Assembly: GCA_947168045.1 (NCBI GenBank)
Contig: CAMVKN010000005.1
Span: forward strand, 1-64,000
From: an uncultured Prevotellaceae bacterium
Lineage (GTDB): Bacteria; Bacteroidota; Bacteroidia; Bacteroidales; Bacteroidaceae
Reading direction: 5' to 3'
Length of the DNA: 64,000 nucleotides
Shown here: positions 24,531-33,570 of the stretch, one piece after another
Position numbering within the stretch: the first letter of the stretch is position 1
How the letters are laid out: each line of letters starts with the position of its first letter
Made by a program: the position numbers and the translations under genes
Notes under the pieces: model-generated
The model's input: the letters and a program-made list of their open reading frames with translations, nothing else
Databases searched by the model: none
Told to the model about the DNA's origin: nothing

Positions 24531-26165
24531 CTAAGATTCCTCCGGTCCCTTCTTGATCTGCTTCAGCATGATGCTGATTTCCACGGCCAGCATGGTGGTG
24601 AAGAGGATGAGGAAGAGGACGAAGGTGAACATGACCGAGCCAGAGTGCAGGTCGCTGGCAGCGGCCCATGTGGGCAGCATGTCCTGGATGGTCCAGGGCT
24701 GTCGGCCAAACTCAGCCACCAGCCATCCGCTCTCAGAGGCGATGTAGGCCAGCGGCACCATGACGATGGCTGCTATCTTGAGCCATCGCGGCATGCGCGT
24801 AGGCCCGTGGACGTCGGCCTGCGTCTCGTCCATCAGGCCCAGGGCGGACAGCAGGCGCCGCGTCACCACTGACAGCAGGGGGATGCGGAAGGCCAGCATC
24901 GTCATCAGACCGAAGAACAGGATGAGCAGACAGCCCACACCCACCATGGTGCGGAAGGCCCAGAAGTTGATGGGCACCGAGGGCACCAGTTCGCTCTTGT
25001 CGCGTATATAGCCATAGCCGAAGTAAGGCTCGTTGTCGCGGAACACCTGCAACTGTCGCGCAGCCTCGTCAGCATCATTGTCGGCGCGAGCCTGGCGGTA
25101 AGCCTGCAGGGCGGCTATGGCCAGCTTGCCACGGGCTATCTTCTCGTCGGCCGACAGCTCGCGCGTGCCATCGGGACGGGTATAGCCATTCAGCAGGTCG
25201 TTGATGCCGGGCACATAGCCGTCAAGGGTGTTGGTGGCCATCAGCGACAGCGCATTGGGCAGGGCTATCCTCAGTGCCGGCTCGTCGCGTTTGGTGTACT
25301 CATCCTGACTAAAGGGCGTCACCAGTGCCACCATGGTCAGCCCTTGCGAGGTGCCACCATTGTAGAGGGCCTCCATGGCTGCCAGCTTCATGGGCTGCAC
25401 CTTGGCCACGTCCTGACCTGAGACATGACCGGTGAAGGCGGCGCCCAGCGATGCCACCAGTCCCACCAGACTGCCAATCTTGATGCTCTGGCGGGCCAGC
25501 TCGGTGTGGCGTTTCTTCATCAGGTACCAGCAACTGACGGCCACGACGAAGACGGCGCCGATAATCCAGGCTGAGATGACGGTATGGAGGAACTTGTCGA
25601 CCGCCACCGGCGAGAGGGCCACGTCCCAGAACGAGGTCATCTCATTGCGCATGGTGTCTGGGTTGAACTCGCAGCCCACGGGGTGCTGCATCCACGAGTT
25701 GGCCACCAAAATCCACCATGCAGACAGCGTGGCGCCAAGGCCCGTGAGCCAGGTGGAGGCCAGGTGGAAGCCGGCACTCACCTTCTTCCAGCCGAAGAAC
25801 ATCACCGCCACGAAGGTGCTCTCCATGAAGAACGCCACAATGCCCTCGATGGCCAGCGGCGCGCCGAAGATGTCGCCCACCAGCCAGGAGTAGTTGCTCC
25901 AGTTGGTGCCGAACTCAAACTCCAGGATGATGCCCGTGGCCACGCCCATGGCGAAGTTGATGCCAAAGAGGCGCTGCCAGAACTTCGACGTGTGCAGCCA
26001 GAAAGGGGTGCGCTTCTTGTAGTAAATGGTTTCGCAGATGCCCATGATGACAGCCAGGCCCAGTGTCAGGGGGACGAAGAGCCAGTGATAGATGGCTGTC
26101 AGGGCGAACTGGGCCCTCGACCAGTCGATGGTGCCCGAGTCAATGGATAATAGCAGGTCTTGCAT
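24531..26165 (-). CDS. cydA: Cytochrome bd ubiquinol oxidase subunit I
   Basis: A 544-residue haem-binding subunit beginning with SRAQFALTAIYHWLFVPLTLG, which carries the His ligand of the b595 site. Other landmarks are FEFGTNWSNYSWLVGDIFGAPLAIE, the conserved helix with LVANSWMQHPVG, the Q-loop region, and GWLVAEFGRQPWTIQ near the end. Together with CydB it oxidises quinol and reduces oxygen. It follows the small DUF4492 gene by 13 bases in one operon. Confidence 0.95.
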   Translation of the reverse strand: MQDLLLSIDSGTIDWSRAQFALTAIYHWLFVPLTLGLAVIMGICETIYYKKRTPFWLHTSKFWQRLFGINFAMGVATGIILEFEFGTNWSNYSWLVGDIFGAPLAIEGIVAFFMESTFVAVMFFGWKKVSAGFHLASTWLTGLGATLSAWWILVANSWMQHPVGCEFNPDTMRNEMTSFWDVALSPVAVDKFLHTVISAWIIGAVFVVAVSCWYLMKKRHTELARQSIKIGSLVGLVASLGAAFTGHVSGQDVAKVQPMKLAAMEALYNGGTSQGLTMVALVTPFSQDEYTKRDEPALRIALPNALSLMATNTLDGYVPGINDLLNGYTRPDGTRELSADEKIARGKLAIAALQAYRQARADNDADEAARQLQVFRDNEPYFGYGYIRDKSELVPSVPINFWAFRTMVGVGCLLILFFGLMTMLAFRIPLLSVVTRRLLSALGLMDETQADVHGPTRMPRWLKIAAIVMVPLAYIASESGWLVAEFGRQPWTIQDMLPTWAAASDLHSGSVMFTFVLFLILFTTMLAVEISIMLKQIKKGPEES

Positions 26166-26178
26166 AGTTATTAGGTTT

Positions 26179-26400
26179 TCATTGTGCTCTGTTGACTAGT
26201 TCAGTTGCCACGTAGTCGTCTTCCTCGCCCTCAGCGGCATGACTGCTCAAAAAGTTGGGGAAGAAGAAAATCTTCAGCACCACGAAGATGATGAAAAGTT
26301 TCAGCAGGATGATGGCCCAAAGTGTCTTCCCCAGGGTCATGCTGCGGAAACCATCGTAGTAAAGATGGAATGCACGATAGAGGAAGCCGTCTTTAGACAT
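26179..26400 (-). CDS. DUF4492 small membrane protein linked to cydAB
   Basis: A 73-residue protein with one transmembrane helix (about residues 27-49) and the pattern AFHLYYDGFRSMTLGKTLW. DUF4492 proteins usually lie just before cydA in Bacteroidota, as here, and are thought to help assembly or stability of the oxidase; that role is inference from linkage. First gene of the operon, close to the promoter at 26422-26454. Confidence 0.8.
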   Translation of the reverse strand: MSKDGFLYRAFHLYYDGFRSMTLGKTLWAIILLKLFIIFVVLKIFFFPNFLSSHAAEGEEDDYVATELVNRAQ

Positions 26401-26421
26401 AGGCAGGATGGTTTATGTGGG

Positions 26422-26454
26422 CAAAGATAAGTATATTTTTCTTAACGGCCAAAA
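26422..26454 (-). promoter_or_regulatory. Promoter of the cyd operon
   Basis: Minus strand: TTTTG (26450-26454), 20 bases, TATCTTTG (26422-26429). Matches the Bacteroidota consensus well and is divergent from the promoter at 26471-26501. Confidence 0.65.
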
Positions 26455-26470
26455 GAAAGCGAGGATTTTT

Positions 26471-26501
26471 TTTGCCATGTCGGCAAAAACCCGTAACTTT
26501 G
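26471..26501 (+). promoter_or_regulatory. Promoter of the coiled-coil membrane protein gene
   Basis: TTTG at 26471-26474, 19 bases, TAACTTTG at 26494-26501, then CA. The start codon lies 26 bases on. Confidence 0.65.
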
Positions 26502-26527
26502 CACGCCAAACAACACACCACAATCCA

Positions 26528-27424
26528 ATGAAGAAGTCATTACTTACCACGATACTCACAGCCTTGGCTGCAGCATTGCTAGTGGCCGCCGCACTGTGGC
26601 TGCTGGTCATAAAGCCGAAGAACGACGACCTGGCACTCCAGGACGAGAAGATGAAGAGCATGCAGGAGCTGGCCGAGCTGGAGAAGGAGGAGATGGAGAG
26701 CGAATACGCCCAGCTGGACATTCAGTACGGTGAGATGATGCTCCAGATAACCAACGACTCGCTCATCGCACAGCTCACCCATGAACAGCTGCGCGCACAA
26801 CAACTCTTGGAGGAGCTGCGCCAGGTGAAGGCCGACAACGCCGCTGAAATCACACGTCTGAAGAAGGAGCTGAACAGCGTGCGCGCCGTGCTGCGTGACT
26901 ACATCAGGATGGTGGACTCGCTGAACCAGGTGAACCAGACGCTGCGCAACGAGAACACACAGCTGACAGGACGCTTAGAGGAGAGCAACCGACAGAACCA
27001 GAACCTGCAGCAGGAGCGCCAGGAGCTGACCGAGCGCGTGACCATCGCCGCACAGCTCAACGCCACGGCCATCAGCATGACACGACTGGGCAAGAAGAAG
27101 GCTGCAAGGAAGATGTCGGACACCATGTCGCTGCAGGTCAGCTTCAACATCGCCCGCAACGTGACGGCCGAGAACGGACAGCGGACCATCTTCGTGCGCA
27201 TCATGACGCCCACCGGCAGCGTGCTGCAGGGCGGAGGGTTCTTCAACTACGAGAACCGACAGCTGGAATACTCCATGAAGAAGGTCATCGAGTATTCGGG
27301 CGAGGAGACTCCTGTCACCGTCTATTGGAACGTTGAGGAGACACTCATGGCTGGCGACTACCACGTGAGCATCTTCGCCGACGGCAACATGATTGGCGAC
27401 AGGACCTTCACCTTCGAGAAGTAA
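26528..27424 (+). CDS. Membrane-anchored periplasmic coiled-coil protein
   Basis: A 298-residue protein: one N-terminal transmembrane helix (about residues 6-26), a long coiled coil to about residue 170 (Glu/Gln/Leu-rich heptads), then a beta-rich C-terminal domain (LQVSFNIARNVTAENGQRTIFVRIMTPTG, then GDYHVSIFADGNMIGDRTFTF). The start at 26528 follows the promoter at 26471-26501. I do not know a named family; many Bacteroidota have such proteins near envelope genes. A strong hairpin terminator follows. Confidence 0.7.
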   Translation: MKKSLLTTILTALAAALLVAAALWLLVIKPKNDDLALQDEKMKSMQELAELEKEEMESEYAQLDIQYGEMMLQITNDSLIAQLTHEQLRAQQLLEELRQVKADNAAEITRLKKELNSVRAVLRDYIRMVDSLNQVNQTLRNENTQLTGRLEESNRQNQNLQQERQELTERVTIAAQLNATAISMTRLGKKKAARKMSDTMSLQVSFNIARNVTAENGQRTIFVRIMTPTGSVLQGGGFFNYENRQLEYSMKKVIEYSGEETPVTVYWNVEETLMAGDYHVSIFADGNMIGDRTFTFEK

Positions 27425-27460
27425 CCGCCCCCCTTTTGCAACCCTTCAATGACAAAAATG

Positions 27461-27487
27461 TTGGCGCTCCCCACAAAGGAGCGCCAA
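27461..27487. terminator. Hairpin after the coiled-coil gene
   Basis: TTGGCGCTCC pairs with GGAGCGCCAA across a 7 base loop. It separates the preceding gene from the T6SS locus. The run of T expected on the plus strand is weak. Confidence 0.6.
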
Positions 27488-27638
27488 AACGTACAATGAA
27501 TTTCTACACTTTTGAAAAAAATGCTCTTTTTTTAGAAAAAAACTTCGAAAAAAGTCAGCTATTATTGTTTTTTTTTCTAACTTTGTAACCGAAATGTCAC
27601 ATGCAGCCACCAGCTGCGTGTCGAAACGAAGGACTGAT

Positions 27639-28340
27639 ATGAGCACATTGACTAATGTGAATATCCGACCCTCGAGTGCTGAAAAGGCCTGCGGCAGCTA
27701 CCAAGACGCCGTTCCGACAGCCGACAGCATCATCCCCAAGGCTACAAGTTCGCAGACCGGGGTGTCGGTAGAATATGTCCCCGCCCCTGACAAGGAGTGG
27801 TTTGTGGTGCGCGCATCCTATGGACGCGAGCGCCGCGCCTCCGACATCATGGTCGAGGACGGCACCTTCACCTACCTGCCTACGCACATCGTCAGCAAGG
27901 TAAAAGGTAATAAGCGCGTGCGCGTGCAAGAGGTGCTGGTACCCAACATCCTCTTCCTCTATGCCACGCGCGAGAAGGCCGACGAATATGTCAGGCAGAC
28001 GGAGAAGCTCTCCTTCCTGACCTACTACTACGACCACTTCAGACAGGAGAACGGCAAGAACCCGCCACTGGTGGTGCCGCAGAAGGAGATGCACAGCTTC
28101 GTCAGGGCCACCAGCACCACCAGCGAGCACGTGCGGCTGGTTGACCCCGAGCAGTGCCACTTCCGCAGCGGCGAGACGGTGAGGGTCATCCTCGGCCCCT
28201 TCACCGGCGTCGAGGGCCGCGTGGCAAGGCTGGCAGGACAGCAGCGCGTCATCGTCACCCTGCAAGGACTGTGCAGCGTCGCCACCGCCTACATACCCTC
28301 CGCCTTCCTGCAGGTCATCGACGGGAATGAGCCGGCATAG
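27639..28340 (+). CDS. NusG-like transcription antiterminator (UpxY-like)
   Basis: A 233-residue NusG paralogue. The NGN domain begins at KEWFVVRASYGRERRASDIM and includes VLVPNILFLYAT; the C-terminal KOW segment is VRVILGPFTGVEGRVARLAGQQRVIV. Such specialised paralogues (UpxY in Bacteroides, LoaP elsewhere) load on RNA polymerase early and help it read through long operons. It is the first gene of the T6SS locus, 67 bases before clpV, so it probably promotes read-through of this operon. I chose 27639 because an earlier ATG (27594) lies only 8 bases after a TAACTTTG -7-like box and an AAGGA-like site precedes 27639. Confidence 0.8.
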   Translation: MSTLTNVNIRPSSAEKACGSYQDAVPTADSIIPKATSSQTGVSVEYVPAPDKEWFVVRASYGRERRASDIMVEDGTFTYLPTHIVSKVKGNKRVRVQEVLVPNILFLYATREKADEYVRQTEKLSFLTYYYDHFRQENGKNPPLVVPQKEMHSFVRATSTTSEHVRLVDPEQCHFRSGETVRVILGPFTGVEGRVARLAGQQRVIVTLQGLCSVATAYIPSAFLQVIDGNEPA

Positions 28341-28407
28341 CCACAGCGAGACAACAGACATAACCAAACGACCAGATAACTAATTAACCACATAAACAAC
28401 AGTTAAT

Positions 28408-30867
28408 ATGGACAAGTACACCGAACTTTTAGCGAATCTTCCATTCGACCTGCTGCACATCGCACAGTCGTTTGCCACCGACAACAAGTCGCCGAAGATT
28501 GAACCTGCCCACCTGCTGCGTGCCCTGCTGCACAAGAGCGCCGGGCTGGTGAACTACATCGAGGACACTCTCGACGAGGATTACTACTACATGGTAGACT
28601 GGGCCGACATGCGTATGAAGCAGTGCGAGAAATCGCCCTACCCCATGAAGGGCATTGAGCTGTCGCGCGATGCACAGAACGTGGTGAAGGAAGCACAGGA
28701 CATCGCTGACAAGGCCGGACTGGCCGACATCGACGGTCCTTGCCTGCTGGCTGCACTGGCCAGCCCCGGCGTAGGCTTCTCCTACGAACAGCTCAAGACG
28801 CTGACGCTCTCGGCCGACAAGATTAAGAAACAGATAGGCAGCGGTGCACCCGTCAAGCCTGCTGCCAGCACAGGAGCTGCCAGCACAGGCGGTGGCTTTG
28901 CAGCCAGTGCAGCGGCTGACAGCGGCTTCTTCGTAGACATGCTGGCCGAGCTGCCCGAGGAGGAGGTCATCGGATTCGACGACGAGGTGCGCTCCATGAC
29001 CGAGGTGCTGGCACGAAAGGACCGCGCCAACCTGCTCATCGTGGGTGAGACAGGCGTGGGAAAGACCAGCCTCATACACGCCATACTGCAGCGCATACGC
29101 GCCGGCAAGGTGGCAGCATCGCTGGAAGCACTGAAGCCCTACGAGCTCGACCTCATCTCACTGTCACAGGGAGTGAGCTACAAGGGCGAGATTGAGGACC
29201 GCTTCAAGCAGGTCACCGAACAGCTCATGGCACAGACGCAGCCCCTGCTCGTCGTGGAGAACTTCCACCGCGTAGAGGACAAGCAGTCGACACTCAACGG
29301 CATACTGCCCGGACTGAAGAAGCTGCTGTCGAAGAACCAGCTGCAGGTGGTCATCACATCGACCGTCGACGGCTACACCAAGGACATCGAGAAGGACAAG
29401 GAGCTGACCAGCTTCTTTGAGAAGATTACCGTCGAGGAGCCCAACGAGGAGCAGGCCGTGGCCATCATCCAGGCCAAGCGCAAGGGCTATGAGGACTTCC
29501 ACCACATGCCCATCGACGACGAGGTGCCCACGGAGATTGTCCGCCTGGCCAAGCGCTACATGCCCGACCGCCGTCTGCCGTCATCGGCACTCGACCTGCT
29601 CGACCGCGCCATGGCATCGCAGAAGATTACGGCCGAGATGGCCAAGCTCGCAGAAGGCCCAGAGGCCCCAGAGGTCCCAGTATCGCTCAAGAAGGACGCC
29701 GTGCGCGACGTTGTGGCCAAGATGACCGGCATACCCATGGGTAACATCCAGAGCGAGGAGCGCGAGAAGCTGGGCAACGCCGAGCAGATCCTGCACCAGC
29801 GCGTCGTCGGACAGGGACACGCCATCAAGAGCATCCTCGACGCCATCTTCGAGAGCCGCTCAGGACTGAACAAGAAGGGACAGCCCATGGGCTCGTTCTT
29901 CTTCCTCGGCCCGACGGGTACAGGTAAGACCGAGCTGGCCAAGAGCCTGGCTAACTTCCTCTTCGACGACGAGACGGCCATGCTGCGCTTCGACATGTCG
30001 GAGTACAAGGAGGAGCACTCAGTGGCACTGCTCTACGGTGCACCTCCGGGATACGTTGGCTATGAGGAGGGCGGCCTGCTGGTGAACCAGATACGACAGC
30101 ACCCCTACAGCGTCGTGCTCTTCGACGAGATTGAGAAAGCACACAAGTCGGTCTTCGACCTGTTCCTGCAGATTCTCGACGAGGGTAAGCTGCACGACCG
30201 TCTGGGACGCGTCGGCGACTTCTCCAACTCACTCATCATCTTCACCTCGAACATCGGCTCGGACTATATCTTCAAGTCATTCGATGCTGGCAAGGTGCCC
30301 ACGCACGACCAGCTCTTGGAGGTGATGCAGGGCAACTTCCGTCCTGAGTTCCTGGCCCGTCTGACTGAGATCGTGCCGTTCTCGCCCATCACCACCGAGA
30401 TGATTAACCGCATCTTCGACATCCACATCAAGAACCTGCTGAAGACGCTCAACGAGCAGAACATCAAGCTGGTCATCGACGACACCGCCCGCAAGTACGT
30501 CACCAGCGTGGGCTTCAACGCTCACTACGGCGCACGTCCCATCCTGGGCATCATCCGCAAGGAGATTCGCCGTCCGCTGTCGAAGCTCATCATCGCCGGC
30601 ACCATCACCCCGGGCGACACAGTCACGATGAAGTATGACGAGGAGAACAAGCAAATCAACTGGGACATCGACAGCCCCGACGGCGAGGAGACCACCATCC
30701 CCGGCAACCCCAGCCAGCCCAAGCCCGAGCCCATTGAGCCCGCAGCCCCAGAAGCCCCCGCAACCCCAGAACCCCCAGTAGCCCCAGAGGCCCCAGCAGC
30801 CCCAGAAAAGCCCAAGAAGGGCAAGAAGGCCCCCGCCGCTGAGGAGGAAGCCCCCGCTGCTGAGTAA
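28408..30867 (+). CDS. tssH: T6SS sheath-recycling ATPase TssH (ClpV)
   Basis: An 819-residue Clp/Hsp100 protein. Residues 1-145 form the N-domain; AAA1 has Walker A GETGVGKT at 213-220; AAA2 has Walker A GPTGTGKT at 501-508 and Walker B VVLFDEIEKAH; the C-terminal domain ends near residue 765, followed by a Pro/Ala/Glu/Lys tail. ClpV disassembles the contracted TssB-TssC sheath for reuse. Oddities: the AAA1 Walker B reads LLVVENF rather than a DE motif, and there is a low-complexity Ala/Thr/Gly insert at 147-170. First structural gene of the T6SS locus. Confidence 0.92.
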   Translation: MDKYTELLANLPFDLLHIAQSFATDNKSPKIEPAHLLRALLHKSAGLVNYIEDTLDEDYYYMVDWADMRMKQCEKSPYPMKGIELSRDAQNVVKEAQDIADKAGLADIDGPCLLAALASPGVGFSYEQLKTLTLSADKIKKQIGSGAPVKPAASTGAASTGGGFAASAAADSGFFVDMLAELPEEEVIGFDDEVRSMTEVLARKDRANLLIVGETGVGKTSLIHAILQRIRAGKVAASLEALKPYELDLISLSQGVSYKGEIEDRFKQVTEQLMAQTQPLLVVENFHRVEDKQSTLNGILPGLKKLLSKNQLQVVITSTVDGYTKDIEKDKELTSFFEKITVEEPNEEQAVAIIQAKRKGYEDFHHMPIDDEVPTEIVRLAKRYMPDRRLPSSALDLLDRAMASQKITAEMAKLAEGPEAPEVPVSLKKDAVRDVVAKMTGIPMGNIQSEEREKLGNAEQILHQRVVGQGHAIKSILDAIFESRSGLNKKGQPMGSFFFLGPTGTGKTELAKSLANFLFDDETAMLRFDMSEYKEEHSVALLYGAPPGYVGYEEGGLLVNQIRQHPYSVVLFDEIEKAHKSVFDLFLQILDEGKLHDRLGRVGDFSNSLIIFTSNIGSDYIFKSFDAGKVPTHDQLLEVMQGNFRPEFLARLTEIVPFSPITTEMINRIFDIHIKNLLKTLNEQNIKLVIDDTARKYVTSVGFNAHYGARPILGIIRKEIRRPLSKLIIAGTITPGDTVTMKYDEENKQINWDIDSPDGEETTIPGNPSQPKPEPIEPAAPEAPATPEPPVAPEAPAAPEKPKKGKKAPAAEEEAPAAE

Positions 30868-30876
30868 CGCCACAGT

Positions 30877-30899
30877 GCCCGGCGGTTCCCCCGCCGGGC
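30877..30899 (+). terminator. GC-rich hairpin between clpV and tssB
   Basis: GCCCGGCGG and CCGCCGGGC pair across a 5 base loop right after the clpV stop. With no T-run directly after it, it may only attenuate transcription or protect mRNA ends. A second GCCGGGC copy follows. Confidence 0.4.
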
Positions 30900-30976
30900 C
30901 CAACCCCGCCGGGCCCACCCCCTCCCCCCCAAAAAAGCACATTTCTTTATTATTAACCCAATAAAACCCAACAACT

Positions 30977-31432
30977 ATGGCAAGAAAAACTGTTATTACC
31001 AAAGTGCTCGATGCCGAGGCACAAGACGGCATCATCGAGTTCCCGCAAAACCGTGCACTCTACGCTGACCAGTTCACCGACGAGGCTCCACAGAGCGACG
31101 AGGACCGCGAAGGCTTCAAGGCCAAGAGCATGAAGGACGTCTTTGAGCACTACCAGCCCTCAAAGAAGGACGTCGCCCTCGAGAATGAGGAAGGCGGCGC
31201 CGTGTTCGAGGACTTCGACTTCAAGTCAATCAAGGACTTCGACGACGACTCACTCATCGCCAACAGCGAGCTGATGAGCGGCGCCAAGGGCAAGATTGAC
31301 GCCTACAACAGCGTCATCCGCCAGTTAGAGAAGAACAAGAGCCTGCGCAACGCCCTGAAGGACGAGGCCGCCAAGGGCAACCTCAAGAACGCGCTCAAGG
31401 CCCTCCTGGCTGAGCTCGAGGCAGCAGACTAA
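30977..31432 (+). CDS. tssB: T6SS sheath protein TssB
   Basis: A 151-residue small sheath subunit, slightly shorter than the Proteobacterial one. The pattern FEDFDFKSIKDFDDDSLI, then ELMSGAKGKIDAYNSVIRQLEKNKSLR fits the conserved C-terminal part of the family. It interlocks with TssC to build the contractile sheath; the pair lies next to tssC with a 69 base gap. The spacer contains the simple repeat ATTAAGCATT. Confidence 0.85.
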   Translation: MARKTVITKVLDAEAQDGIIEFPQNRALYADQFTDEAPQSDEDREGFKAKSMKDVFEHYQPSKKDVALENEEGGAVFEDFDFKSIKDFDDDSLIANSELMSGAKGKIDAYNSVIRQLEKNKSLRNALKDEAAKGNLKNALKALLAELEAAD

Positions 31433-31501
31433 GTCAACCATCAATCAAGCATTTAGCATTAGTCATTAAGCATTAAGCATTTAGAATTAAGCATTAAAAC
31501 T

Positions 31502-32878
31502 ATGGCAGCAGAAGAACTGAAACAAGAAGAGCAGGGCCAGGCCCTCGAACTTCGTGAGAAAATAGAAAATCCCGGACAACTCCTGCAGGACAGCATCGGC
31601 GGACTCGACAAGTTCGGCGGCTTCCAGCTCCTCAAGGGCCTCATCAAGGGCGTAGAGAACATGGACCCGCGCCGCAAGGCCGTGAAGAACATCTTCCTCG
31701 GCGACGCTTCCTACGCAGAGGCCCGCAAGAAGCTGAAGAACGAGCTGGAGCTCTGGGTGAGCATCATGGAAGAAGGCGGCTCCGACCCCATGGAGATTAT
31801 CGACAGCTGCAAGGAGAAGCTCGCCAAGACCGAGACGAACCTGAAGAACAACCTCTTCGCCGTACGTGACGAGGTGCACAAGCTGGAGGTCACCTACCGC
31901 GCACTCGACTCCTTCTTCGCCAACGCTGGACAGGGCAAGGTGGAGTGCCTCACCCTGATGAACGTGAACAAGGAGGAGCTGGAGTACCACGACTCAGAGG
32001 ACACGCTGGCCATCCGCGACGAGCTGGAGCGCTACTACGACCGTCTGAGCCTGAAGAACAACTACTCACTGCTCATCATACCCGGATACATCGGCGACGC
32101 CAACACCATCCGCATGTGGGCTGACACCGCTTACCGCAACAAGGTCATCATGCTGACCGACTTCAAGGACAGCCTCAACTTCTCCATGCTCAAGGACGAG
32201 CTGGACGAGGCCAACATGCAGAGCCAGGATGCCAAGATGGCCAACGTCGTGATGACCGCCAACTACATCCTCGGACGTAAGAAGAGCGAGCTGGCCGGCG
32301 AGGACGACGACCTCTACGTGCCCGCATCGGCAGCACTCGCAGGACGCATGACCAACACTGAGGAGACGGTCATCGCACAGGGCTGCGCCGGAAAGAAGTA
32401 CGGCACACTGAGCAACGTCAAGGGCGCACGCATGGACCTGCGCAAGAGCGAGATAGCAGCCATCATCGACATGGGCGTCATCCCCATGGTCGAGGAGGAC
32501 GGACGCACCATGGCCTTCTCAAACCGCTCACTCTACAACGGCGCCACGCTCGGACTGCAGGAGTACCCCATCGTCCGTGTGTTCGACTGGATTGGCAAGG
32601 TGTTCCAGAACTTCTTCAACGACGAGGCGTTCATCAACTGGAACAGCGCCGTCAAGGCAGAGCTGCAGCAGGCCGTTCACGACTTCCTCAGCGACTACAA
32701 GGGCCCGGGCAAGCTCATTGAGAACTACAACCTCAAGGGCATCAACCAGGATCCCAAGACGAAGGACATCAAGATCGAGGTGGAGCTGAAGCCTTTCTTC
32801 GCCGCCAAGAACTTCTTCATCGAGCTCACTGGCCACAACGGCGACGCCGGCACCGAGTGGGACACCAACGTCTCCTAA
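31502..32878 (+). CDS. tssC: T6SS sheath protein TssC
   Basis: A 458-residue large sheath subunit. It begins with a helical segment, then the conserved LDKFGGFQLLKGLIKGVENMD region and the family core around WADTAYRNKVIMLTDF, with a C-terminal strand region (LGLQEYPIVRVFDWIGKV) and ending in a DTNVS tail. TssB-TssC form the sheath that contracts to fire the Hcp tube. Length is normal for the Bacteroidota subtype. Confidence 0.9.
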   Translation: MAAEELKQEEQGQALELREKIENPGQLLQDSIGGLDKFGGFQLLKGLIKGVENMDPRRKAVKNIFLGDASYAEARKKLKNELELWVSIMEEGGSDPMEIIDSCKEKLAKTETNLKNNLFAVRDEVHKLEVTYRALDSFFANAGQGKVECLTLMNVNKEELEYHDSEDTLAIRDELERYYDRLSLKNNYSLLIIPGYIGDANTIRMWADTAYRNKVIMLTDFKDSLNFSMLKDELDEANMQSQDAKMANVVMTANYILGRKKSELAGEDDDLYVPASAALAGRMTNTEETVIAQGCAGKKYGTLSNVKGARMDLRKSEIAAIIDMGVIPMVEEDGRTMAFSNRSLYNGATLGLQEYPIVRVFDWIGKVFQNFFNDEAFINWNSAVKAELQQAVHDFLSDYKGPGKLIENYNLKGINQDPKTKDIKIEVELKPFFAAKNFFIELTGHNGDAGTEWDTNVS

Positions 32879-32988
32879 AAAAAACAATCAGGTGGCCTCT
32901 GCAGCCCCAGAGGACCCAGCAGTCCCAGAGACCCCATCAAAAAAACAAAAAAACCTTTTTTTATTAACCCTTTAAACATTTTACAATT

Positions 32989-33396
32989 ATGGCATCACAG
33001 AGAACTGTTACCATCAACGCCGATGGCATCGCCGAGCGCGAAGTAATGTACGTCCGTTACGAACTGAACCAGCAGACCGACGTCGAGGGCCAGCCCACAG
33101 GCACCACCCGCGGCGGCAAGATCAAGGTGAAGGTGAAGTCAAATGACGACGGCAACACCGACCTCCTGGAGTGGATGTGCGACACCTACATGTCGAAGAG
33201 CGGCACCATCTCATGGCCCAACCGCCAGGGTGGCGAGATGAAGCACCTTGACTTCACCGAGGGCTACATGGTGGAGTATGCTGAGACCTACGACAACAAG
33301 AACGAGGTGCAGCAGTACGAGGAGTTCACCATCAGCGCCAAGGTCATCAAGGTTGGCAACGCCCAGCACAACAACCGCTGGACTATCGACAACTAA
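32989..33396 (+). CDS. hcp: T6SS inner-tube protein Hcp (TssD)
   Basis: A 135-residue Hcp of the Bacteroidota type. It has the beta-barrel pattern VMYVRYELNQQTD, then GGKIKVKVKSNDDGNTDLLEWMCD and MKHLDFTEGYMVEYAETYD, ending in an AQHNNRWTIDN tail. Rings of Hcp stack into the tube delivered with VgrG. A Rho-independent terminator-like hairpin follows (33409-33468), so hcp is probably expressed more strongly than the genes after it. Confidence 0.9.
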   Translation: MASQRTVTINADGIAEREVMYVRYELNQQTDVEGQPTGTTRGGKIKVKVKSNDDGNTDLLEWMCDTYMSKSGTISWPNRQGGEMKHLDFTEGYMVEYAETYDNKNEVQQYEEFTISAKVIKVGNAQHNNRWTIDN

Positions 33397-33408
33397 TCAA
33401 CAGCCATT

Positions 33409-33468
33409 ACTGAGGGTTGAGACACGGAGCCGAAAGGCACCGGGGGCTCAACACCTCAGTTTTCTTTT
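33409..33468 (+). terminator. Terminator or attenuator after hcp
   Basis: ACTGAGGGTTGAG pairs with CTCAACACCTCAGT around a GC-rich loop with its own small hairpin, followed by TTTTCTTTT. It fits a Rho-independent terminator, likely partial, since the operon continues. Confidence 0.65.
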
Positions 33469-33570
33469 AGAAACACGCCAACAGTAAACTAAAAGTCCTG
33501 AGAGAAAACCCTTGCTCCCAAGGAGCACACCTGAATAGAAATTCCTAATACATTATTAATATATACTACT

